Assembly (NCBI GenBank): GCA_030041475.1
Contig: JASHNU010000040.1
Location: forward strand, 62,001 to 126,000
DNA: 64,000 nt
Direction of reading: 5' to 3'
Source of the DNA: Candidatus Sulfotelmatobacter sp.
Lineage (GTDB): Bacteria; Acidobacteriota; Terriglobia; Terriglobales; Acidobacteriaceae
Position numbers and translations under genes: made by a program. A model generated the notes under the pieces. It had not been told where the DNA came from. It saw only the letters and a list, made by a program, of their open reading frames with translations, and did no database searches. The first letter of the stretch is position 1. Each line of letters opens with the position of its first letter. This document shows positions 52,552 to 61,842 of the stretch, one piece after another.

Positions 52552-52857
52552 ATGCCTTTCCGTAAACTCACCAGCCGATCCGAACTTCCTGCCCTCAACA
52601 CCGTCAGGGAATTTCCCTGCGGTGAGAAGACCATCTGCATCGCCAATATGAATGGGACGTTCAGTGCGCTCGACAATGTCTGCCTGCATCTGGGCGGACC
52701 GCTCGGCGAAGGCACGGTTGAGCACGGCAAAGTCGTCTGCCCGTGGCACGGATGGCAGTACGATCCGCGGTCAGGTGCGACCACGCACAATCCAAACCTG
52801 AAGGTCGCCGTGTATCCGATGAAAATTGAGAACGGCGACGTGTTGGTGGAGATTTAA
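52552..52857 (+). CDS. Rieske-type [2Fe-2S] ferredoxin
   Basis: A 101-residue single Rieske domain, soluble. Cluster ligands are CLHLGG (Cys and His) and CPWHGWQY (Cys and His), with the usual spacing of about 18 residues. It resembles the ferredoxin partners of ring-hydroxylating oxygenases or the small domain of nitrite reductase NirD. No oxygenase or reductase gene is adjacent. ATG 52552 is used; the codons before it are part of the repeat element. Confidence 0.92.
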   Translation: MPFRKLTSRSELPALNTVREFPCGEKTICIANMNGTFSALDNVCLHLGGPLGEGTVEHGKVVCPWHGWQYDPRSGATTHNPNLKVAVYPMKIENGDVLVEI

Positions 52858-52898
52858 CTGACCGTTAACCCACGAATCGATCCTATGAGCCCGGTCGC

Positions 52899-53467
52899 AT
52901 GAGTCCGGTCACGCATTTTCTTACGGGCTGGGTGTTTGCGAACTGTATCGAACTGGAGCACAGAGATCGCGCGATCGTCACGTTGGCCTGTGTCGCGCCG
53001 GATGTCGATGGTCTCGGTATTATTCCCGAACTCGTGACGCGGAACTCGGCGCATCCTGTCTTGTGGTTCACGCTGTATCATCACTCGCTGCACACCTGGC
53101 GTTCGGACTGGCCGTTGCCACCATCTCATTTTTCCTCGCGCAGATGAGATGGAAGACCGCGCTGCTCGCGCTGCTGAGCTTCCATATCCATCTGTTCGAA
53201 GATGTACTCGGTTCGCGCGGGCCGGATGGGTATCAGTGGCCGATTCCGTACCTGTCGCCGTTTTCACAATCGTTGCAGCTGTCGTGGCGCGGGGAGTGGG
53301 GATTAAACGCGTGGCCGAATGTCGCGATTACAGTGGGGCTGCTGTGCGTCACGTTCTGGCTCGCGTGGCGGCGTGGGTTCTCGCCGCTGGAAATGATCTC
53401 GGCAAAGGCAGATGGCGCCTTTGTGCGAGCGTTGCGTCGGCGGTTTCCGCGACCACTATCCCAATAG
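52899..53467 (+). pseudogene. metal-dependent hydrolase-like membrane protein, frameshifted
   Basis: The first part, MSPVTHFLTGWVFANCIELE to YHHSLH, and the second part, HLAFGLAVATISFFLAQMRW to WPNVAITVGLL, are in different frames but form one continuous family protein (YdjM-like; about 190 residues). The change falls between 53088 and 53094, where one missing base in the CTGCACACC region would restore the frame. His, Asp and HHxxH-like residues of the predicted metal site (THFLTG, DVDG, YHH, HIHLFED) are all present. It could be a pseudogene, a sequencing error or a programmed shift. Confidence 0.72.
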
Positions 53468-54703
53468 TCTCAGGAATTTTTCCGGCTGGTTGTCAAAGCC
53501 CGGGAAAACTTCGGCGAGATTCTTGTTCCCTAGATGTCGCGCGACGGCTTCGCCGATCACTTGGCGGAAGTCGGTGGTGAGGGCGAGGTCACGGCCTTCG
53601 TAAAGTTGCGACTGATCAAGGCCGGGCCAGTGGCCGTAGACCTTTCCGCCACGCACTGGCCCTCCCAGCACGAACATGACGTTGGCGTGGCCGTGGTCGG
53701 TGCCTCGGTTGCCGTTTTCGCGGGCAGTACGACCGAATTCCGACATCGTGATGACGACCGTGTCTTCGCCCAGGCTGCCCAGATCGGTCCAGAAGGCGGC
53801 AATCGACAGCGAGAAATCGCTGAGCACGTTGGCGAGTTGGCCCTCGGTTGCGCCTTCGTTGACGTGGTGGTCCCATCCGCCAATGTCGGCGAACGCGACC
53901 TGCACGCCGAGATTCGCTTTGATCAGTTGCGCCAGCTGGCGCAGGCTGTCGCCGAAGCGTCCCTTGGGATAGTTCGCGCCGGGTGCGGGATTGTATTTGC
54001 CGGGGTCGGCCGCCTTCAGCATTTTCACCGCATCGAACGTTTCTTCGCCGGTGCCGTGCAGCACCGTGTCTGACGAGTGATCGTACATCGCTTCAAACGC
54101 GCTGGCGACGGGCGAGGGCCGGGGATTGCGGCCTCCGATCGAGAAGTCGTTGATGTTGTTCATGGCCACGGCGGGCTCGGTGCCGCTGAGAATGCGAGGC
54201 AGCGATGGCCCCAGCGCGATCGCGCGGAATGCGGCGTTCTGTACTGAAGTTGACGGCAGATTGCGCAGCGTCCGGTTGAGCCATCCGTCCTCGGTTGACT
54301 TGACGCCGGGCGTGCCGGTTTCCATGAAGTCCTGGGCGTCGAAGTGAGAGCGAGTCGTGTCGGGGGAACCTGCCGCGTGAACGATCGCCAGGTGGCGCTG
54401 CTGCCAGAGCGGCTGGAACGCCGAGAGCGACGGATGCAGTCCGAAGAACCCGTTGAGATCGAGCACCGATTGGAGCGGAATATTAATGCTGGGCCGCATG
54501 GCGTAGTACTGCGGCTCGGCATGCGGTACGACGATATTCAGGCCGTCGGCTGCGCCACGCTGAAAGATCACGACCAGTCGTTTGTTGCGCAGCCCCCCCT
54601 CCGCGGCGCCGAATGCGGCGCGAGTCAGGAAACTCGGTACGCTCGCCGTGCCGACCGCGGCTAGAGCACTGTTGCGAAGAAATACGCGACGGGTGATGGA
54701 CAT
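53456..54703 (-). CDS. DUF1501 family exported protein
   Basis: A 415-residue protein with a twin-arginine-type signal (TRRVFLRNSALAAVG) for export of a folded protein. DUF1501 proteins resemble sulfatase/alkaline-phosphatase folds: LVVIFQRGAADGLNIVVPH near the start, LAIVHAAGSP, and TVVITMSEFGRTARENGNRGTDH near 320. AGGGG stands before ATG 54703. It usually pairs with DUF1800, as here. Substrate unknown. Confidence 0.92.
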   Translation of the reverse strand: MSITRRVFLRNSALAAVGTASVPSFLTRAAFGAAEGGLRNKRLVVIFQRGAADGLNIVVPHAEPQYYAMRPSINIPLQSVLDLNGFFGLHPSLSAFQPLWQQRHLAIVHAAGSPDTTRSHFDAQDFMETGTPGVKSTEDGWLNRTLRNLPSTSVQNAAFRAIALGPSLPRILSGTEPAVAMNNINDFSIGGRNPRPSPVASAFEAMYDHSSDTVLHGTGEETFDAVKMLKAADPGKYNPAPGANYPKGRFGDSLRQLAQLIKANLGVQVAFADIGGWDHHVNEGATEGQLANVLSDFSLSIAAFWTDLGSLGEDTVVITMSEFGRTARENGNRGTDHGHANVMFVLGGPVRGGKVYGHWPGLDQSQLYEGRDLALTTDFRQVIGEAVARHLGNKNLAEVFPGFDNQPEKFLRLLG

Positions 54704-54719
54704 AGTGAACCCCTAAGGT

Positions 54720-54773
54720 CAGCTATCGGCTCTCAGCTTTCAGCGAAAAAATCAAGAAGCTGATAGCTGATAG

Positions 54774-54778
<5 letters not shown>
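54720..54778. repeat. heptamer array (locus 5)
   Basis: Left arm 54720-54745 has CAGCTAT-like units, right arm 54758-54778 has AGCTGAT-like units in the opposite sense. It fills the gap between the DUF1800 and DUF1501 genes. Confidence 0.65.
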
Positions 54779-57122
<2,344 letters not shown>

Positions 57123-57259
57123 GCACGCTCCGGAAGCACCACGCTCTTAGATTATCAACCCCAACGGGCGAAAAAGTTGCTGCCACAGGTGGTTCCGGGT
57201 TCATTCGGAAGTTATTGCAGGACGGGGATTTCAGGGTGCGGGCAGCCCGGGTTTTCCGG

Positions 57260-58627
57260 CTAGCCGAAATAGGCCTTCCCGCGCGAGACTTTGTGCTGCA
57301 AAGTGGCGGCCAAATGGTCGATGTCAGCCGCCGCGATATTCACCGGGGTGGTCGCGAGCATGGGAGCGCGGTTGCTGCCCACGACGTCGCGGCGCACCTG
57401 GATGAGCAGGCCCTGAACCACGTTAGGGTCGAACTTCTCCGGTGTCATGCGTACCAGATCGCTTAAGGCACTGCCGACTGACAGCGGCGCGCGATACGGA
57501 CGCGCGCTGGTCATGGCGTCGAAGGAATCGGCCACGCCGACAATGCGCACGGACATGGGCAGTTGGTCGGCGCCGAGTCTGTCGGGGTAACCAGAGCTGT
57601 CGTTGCGTTCGTGGTGCCAGCGTACAGCTTCGGGAATCCTGGGCCACGGGAACTGCACGCTGCTCACGATCTGGTGGCCGACGGTGGTGTGGTCGGCCAT
57701 CTCGCGGAACTCCTCAGGATCAAGCGCGCCGGGCTTGCCAAACAGTCGGCGGTCGACGGCAACCTTTCCAATGTCGTGCAAGTAGCCGGCGCTGCGCAAC
57801 GCAGCGACGTCACTCGATTCCATGCCCATGGCTTCGCCGATAGCGGAAGCATATCGGCCGACGCGCAGCGAATGGCCGTGGATTGCCACGTGCTTTACAT
57901 CGATCGCCGTGGCGAAGGCTTCGAGGGCATTGTCATAGAATCCGTGCAGCGAAGCCATCAACCGCAAGTTCTCGGAAACGCGCTGCGCAATCGTCTGCGT
58001 CAGCGAATGATTCTGCACGGCGAGCGCAATGTAGCTGCAGAGCAGATCGAGGGCGTCAAGTTCGGCGTCTTCATAAAGCGCTTCACCGGGCCGCCGGCCC
58101 AGCGCGATGAGCCCGGCCAGCCGGCCTCCTGCTTTTAATGGAGCGAGGCATTTGAAGAGCTCCGGCGCAACGTTGCCGTTCGAGCTGAGGAAGACCGAAT
58201 ACGTCGATGAATTTAGAACAATCGGGCCGCGCGCCGCCGTGAGCGCGTGCACGTGCTTGGGCAGGAGAGGAATGAAAGCCGGGTCGGGCATCAGTACGAA
58301 GCCCTGTGACGCCGCGGAAGTCAGCATGGCGGGCTTGTCGTTGAACAGAAAGAGCGCGCCTTCTCGCGCGCCCGCCGCTTCCGTAATGGCAGCCAGCATC
58401 AGCTGCGCGGTCTCTGAAAACTCGCGTTCCGCTGCGAGCGCGGGCCCGAGCTCCGAAAGCGCCTCAACCGTCTGCAACAGCCGCCGTAAATTGTTGGTCT
58501 GAATCGCCACAGACGAAGTGGGAACCAGATCGCTAGAGCAAGATGAGCGTAACACGCGCAAATGACCCGGGGCGAGGGCGCGTTGTTGGTTAGTTTGGTG
58601 CGGTGTTGGCGCCAGAGAAAACACCAT
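57260..58627 (-). CDS. GAF and HD-GYP domain cyclic-di-GMP phosphodiesterase
   Basis: Cytoplasmic 455-residue protein: GAF domain (about 65-205) and HD-GYP domain (about 225-425) with HGHSLRVGRYA, LHDIGKVAV, HTTVGHQIV, WHHERNDSSGYPDRL and VADSFDAMTSARPYR. HD-GYP enzymes hydrolyse cyclic-di-GMP; all metal-ligand positions look present. The first 39 residues are basic and not family-like, so a GTG at 58510 is a possible true start. It may act with the PilZ protein and pilus genes. Confidence 0.9.
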   Translation of the reverse strand: MVFSLAPTPHQTNQQRALAPGHLRVLRSSCSSDLVPTSSVAIQTNNLRRLLQTVEALSELGPALAAEREFSETAQLMLAAITEAAGAREGALFLFNDKPAMLTSAASQGFVLMPDPAFIPLLPKHVHALTAARGPIVLNSSTYSVFLSSNGNVAPELFKCLAPLKAGGRLAGLIALGRRPGEALYEDAELDALDLLCSYIALAVQNHSLTQTIAQRVSENLRLMASLHGFYDNALEAFATAIDVKHVAIHGHSLRVGRYASAIGEAMGMESSDVAALRSAGYLHDIGKVAVDRRLFGKPGALDPEEFREMADHTTVGHQIVSSVQFPWPRIPEAVRWHHERNDSSGYPDRLGADQLPMSVRIVGVADSFDAMTSARPYRAPLSVGSALSDLVRMTPEKFDPNVVQGLLIQVRRDVVGSNRAPMLATTPVNIAAADIDHLAATLQHKVSRGKAYFG

Positions 58628-58673
58628 TCACCGATGTTTGTTAGCGGAACGGCTGTAATTCGAAAACATGCAG

Positions 58674-59378
58674 CTAGAAGTGCTCGCGCAACTCGGCGAA
58701 GCGGCCGACGATGAGAAGCTTCTGTTGGGGTGGGGCGGAATTCACCTCTTCGTGCTCGAGGATCCACGTATCGCCATGGGGGACGAAGACAGCATGCAGA
58801 CCCGCGGCCAGCGCGGGGTTGATGTCGGACCTCGGACTGTTGCCGACCATCCATGTGGATTTTGGGGAGAGATTGAATTTCTCCACGACTTGGCCATACA
58901 TCGTTTTGTTCTTCTCGGCAACGACCTCCACTGCGGCGAAGTGATCTTTCAGGCCAGAGCGCTCGACTTTCCCGTTCTGCTCGGGGAGCGCGCCTTTTGT
59001 CACCAGGATCAGCTGATGGCGGGCCGACAAGTAACCGAGCGTCTCCGGCACTTCAGGAAGAAGCTCGATGGCGTGGTTCTCAATCTTGTGGGTGAAGCTC
59101 TTGATCTGGGCGTAGAGCTCTGGCGTGACGGGCTGCGGACTGAGCCGCTCAAAGGTCCGCACGAGTGCGTGCAGAAAGCTGTGGAGGCCGTAACCGTGCG
59201 TGACGATGCACTCCCGCTCTACGTCATTCAAAACTTTGCGGACTTGTTCGGCGGCAAACTCGTGATGATTCAGGAACGAAATGAAGCGTTCAATGGCCCG
59301 CTCAAAATAAATGTTGTTCTCCCAGAGCGTGTCGTCGGCGTCGATGAGGAGGGTTTGGGGAGGGCAGCTTTTAGCCAT
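58674..59378 (-). CDS. HAD-superfamily hydrolase
   Basis: A 234-residue phosphatase. Motif I is IDADDTLW (nucleophile Asp and acid Asp), motif II is LVTKG, motif III Lys is in EKNKT, and motif IV is MVGNSPRSDINPA. The helical cap spans about 20-100. The substrate cannot be read. The start ATG 59378 lies within a heptamer array. Confidence 0.9.
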   Translation of the reverse strand: MAKSCPPQTLLIDADDTLWENNIYFERAIERFISFLNHHEFAAEQVRKVLNDVERECIVTHGYGLHSFLHALVRTFERLSPQPVTPELYAQIKSFTHKIENHAIELLPEVPETLGYLSARHQLILVTKGALPEQNGKVERSGLKDHFAAVEVVAEKNKTMYGQVVEKFNLSPKSTWMVGNSPRSDINPALAAGLHAVFVPHGDTWILEHEEVNSAPPQQKLLIVGRFAELREHF

Positions 59379-59509
59379 TGGCTTTTAGCTCTTAGCTTGG
59401 TGTCTACGCCTTCAGCGTCCTTAATGATGGCATGACGCAGCAAAATGGGATTCTCAGGATTAGAATGTTCGCATTCAGGCTGGGAGCCAAGAGCAAATAG
59501 CTAAGAGCT
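59367..59509. repeat. heptamer array (locus 6)
   Basis: Left arm 59367-59401 has five GCTTTTA-like units in phase; right arm 59482-59509 has four AAGAGCT-like units. AGCTCTTAGCT (59387-59397) and AGCTAAGAGCT (59499-59509) are exact complements. Confidence 0.7.
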
Positions 59510-59512
59510 GCG

Positions 59513-60397
59513 TCATCCTACCCAATCTACTTTCGCCTCCGGGCCGATGATCCCGGCCTTGTGGCCCATGTCGAGCAGACGGCGGACCGCTTCCCGGCCG
59601 TCAGGTCCGTAGTCGAGAGTGCGCTCATTCACATACATGCCGACGAATTTGTCGGCGGACTGCGTATCGAGATCGCGGGCAAACTGCATGGCGTAGGCGA
59701 GCGCCTCTTCGCGGTGCTCAAGGCCGTACTGGATGCTTTCGCGCAAAGCCGTGGTCACCGCGGACATGAGTTGCGGCCCAAGAGCGCGACGAATCGCATT
59801 GCCCCCGAGCGGCAGGGGCAGGCCGGTTACCTTCTGCCACCAACGGCCGAGATCAACAATCTTGTGCAGGCCTGATTTGTCGTAGGTCAGCTGGCCTTCG
59901 TGAATGATGAGCCCGGCTTCGTACTTGCCTTCGAGCACTTGCGGAATGATCTGGTCAAAAGGAACGATTTCAGTGTCGACGCCGGGCGCGAAGAGTTGCA
60001 ACGCGAGGTATGCGGTAGTCAGGGCGCCCGGCACGGCGATCCGCTTCATCTTCACTTCGCTCTGCGTGAACGGACGCGGCGAGACAATCATCGGACCGTA
60101 ACCTTCGCCCACGCTGCCGCCGCACGCCATCAGTGCATAAGCGTCTTGCACGTACGGATAGGCGTGAAACGAAATCGCGGTCACGTCGTAGACACCGTCG
60201 CGTGCCTTCTGGTTCAACGTCTCGATGTCGCAGAGAGTGTGCGTGAACCGCAGGCCGGGAGTGCGCACTTTATGCGTGGCCAGGCCATAAAACATGAAGG
60301 CGTCGTCAGAGTCGGGACTGTGGGCGACGGCGATTTCGCGGACGCGCGCCGGGACATCGCCGGGGATTTTTGTCTCTTGCTCGGATACGGATGTCAT
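59513..60397 (-). CDS. mqnD: 1,4-dihydroxy-6-naphthoate synthase MqnD
   Basis: Last dedicated enzyme of the futalosine branch before prenylation. The 294 residues have the periplasmic-binding-protein-like fold: [50 protein letters not shown] and [14 protein letters not shown] 60397 has GGAG upstream and starts after a long non-family frame. bioY lies 41 bases upstream on the same strand. Confidence 0.95.
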   Translation of the reverse strand: MTSVSEQETKIPGDVPARVREIAVAHSPDSDDAFMFYGLATHKVRTPGLRFTHTLCDIETLNQKARDGVYDVTAISFHAYPYVQDAYALMACGGSVGEGYGPMIVSPRPFTQSEVKMKRIAVPGALTTAYLALQLFAPGVDTEIVPFDQIIPQVLEGKYEAGLIIHEGQLTYDKSGLHKIVDLGRWWQKVTGLPLPLGGNAIRRALGPQLMSAVTTALRESIQYGLEHREEALAYAMQFARDLDTQSADKFVGMYVNERTLDYGPDGREAVRRLLDMGHKAGIIGPEAKVDWVG

Positions 60398-60438
60398 TGA
60401 ATCAACTCCAAGGATACTGGGTGTCCGCTCTTTCCAGG

Positions 60439-61011
60439 TTACTGGCTGCGGCGCCAGCGAGCCGCAATCAGGGCGGCGAACATGACCTTGATCACTTCGC
60501 CGGCGACAAACCAGTAAAAACCCAAGTAAGCAGCCTTCGCCAGCGAATGAGTAAACAAGTAAAGCCAGATCAGCCCGCCCGCGAAGAGCAGCATTTCGCC
60601 CAGAAGTCCGGCTACAGCAGCGCGCGCAAAATTCTTCGCGCCGCGTTCGAAGACCAATCCGGCAAGAAATGCGACGAGCGGGTATGCCATCAGGAATCCC
60701 CCGGTCGGACCAAGCAGTTGTGCGATACCTCCCGGGCCAGTCGGATTGAACACCGGCAATCCCATCGCACCCTCCGCCAAATACAGTGCGAGGGCGGCGA
60801 AGCCGCGGCGGCTGCCCAGCAACAAACCGACCAGCAGCACGCCGAAGTTCTGCACTGTCAGTGGGACCGGAGTCAGCGGCACCAGCGGAATCGTTACGCG
60901 CGCGCACAACGCTACGAAAAGACTGGCGCCAACGACCAGCGCGACTTGTCGCGTGGCTTCAAGGGCCCGTTCGTGCGGGCTACCCAAGATTTCTATCGCC
61001 GGTTTTGACAT
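60439..61011 (-). CDS. bioY: biotin transporter, ECF substrate-binding component BioY
   Basis: A 190-residue membrane protein with six helices and the BioY phrases [40 protein letters not shown] and [18 protein letters not shown]. It imports biotin alone or with an ECF energy module (none in the window). ATG 61011 has AAAGG upstream. It follows a 55-residue membrane protein gene by 29 bases and precedes mqnD. Biotin supply fits the accB gene at 22 kb. Confidence 0.94.
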   Translation of the reverse strand: MSKPAIEILGSPHERALEATRQVALVVGASLFVALCARVTIPLVPLTPVPLTVQNFGVLLVGLLLGSRRGFAALALYLAEGAMGLPVFNPTGPGGIAQLLGPTGGFLMAYPLVAFLAGLVFERGAKNFARAAVAGLLGEMLLFAGGLIWLYLFTHSLAKAAYLGFYWFVAGEVIKVMFAALIAARWRRSQ

Positions 61012-61040
61012 GGCTGAACCTTTCGACACTGACGAACACT

Positions 61041-61208
61041 TCAACGCTCAATACTGTCGGTCTGGCGCTCTCGCTCAACCTCGCTCATGGTTCCTGCGTG
61101 CGAGACGTGCGTCTTTTGCAGACTGCGCCGCAAGTGGAGATACAGGGCGATGACCACGCACACGACAACCAACGTACTGATGCCCAGGATCAGGAACCAC
61201 CAGATCAT
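61041..61208 (-). CDS. small single-pass membrane protein upstream of bioY
   Basis: Encodes 55 residues: MIWWFLILGISTLVVVCVVI, then ALYLHLRRSL and a charged tail ending TDSIER. The single helix followed by a basic then acidic stretch is typical of small inner-membrane proteins. The gene is too short for usual annotation limits. It ends 29 bases before bioY. The ribosome site is weak, so confidence is moderate. Confidence 0.55.
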   Translation of the reverse strand: MIWWFLILGISTLVVVCVVIALYLHLRRSLQKTHVSHAGTMSEVERERQTDSIER

Positions 61209-61291
61209 CCGCACAGCGGATTAGGATAACAGAAGGAGCGGCAGGCGCGACGTGATTCGCACCTGCCACGAAGAAAGACAAGTGCAAGCGG

Positions 61292-61753
61292 TCAGCTCGC
61301 TTTGCGCTCAGCCCGCTTCTGGCGGAACATTTCCGCGCGCTTCATCATGAATTGCAGACGGTCGCGTCCCCACTTGGTGCGGGTGATGGCCTTTTCGATG
61401 CTGAGAAACATGTTGGGGTCGCCGGACTTCTCGCGGATTTCTTTGACGAAGGGATAGATTTTCGCGAATATCAGAAACATTTCGCCGCTGAAGGCCGGCG
61501 TCAGGAAAAGTTCCTCATTCAAGATACCCTGCAAAACAAAGGATGCGACGATCCCCCAGTAGCCACCAACCTGACGAAGCCAAGCATTTTCCTGGGTGCC
61601 CAAGGCGAATCCGACCTTGAGGAATTCGTCGGCGTTGGCGGGGTAGAACTCTTCCACCCACCACTTGCGTGCTTTACGCATTTCGGGTTCGCGGCGCAGA
61701 TCGTAGAGTTCGAGAATCAGGTGAGCATCGGCAGTTGTGGGCTTCTTGGCCAT
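61292..61753 (-). CDS. conserved soluble or membrane-associated protein of unknown function
   Basis: A 153-residue protein, helical, with aromatic-rich stretches KARKWWVEEFYPANADEFL, LRQVGGYWGIVASFVLQGI and FLTPAFSGEMFLIFAKIYPFV, and a basic C-terminus. It has one possible buried hydrophobic helix around 75-95. GGAGGAACCG precedes ATG 61753. It lies between bioY and topA on the minus strand. No family named. Confidence 0.72.
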   Translation of the reverse strand: MAKKPTTADAHLILELYDLRREPEMRKARKWWVEEFYPANADEFLKVGFALGTQENAWLRQVGGYWGIVASFVLQGILNEELFLTPAFSGEMFLIFAKIYPFVKEIREKSGDPNMFLSIEKAITRTKWGRDRLQFMMKRAEMFRQKRAERKAS

Positions 61754-61842
61754 TCGGTTCCTCCGTTCGATTGATACGACGGGCTAGATGCACTACCGGC
61801 AAGCTTAGACGATCGGAATCATGATGAGGACTCAGGATTTTT

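Noticed and set aside
60398-60907. N-terminal extension of mqnD
   Set aside because: The open frame continues upstream through bioY in another frame; the family N-terminus begins shortly after ATG 60397, which has a ribosome site.
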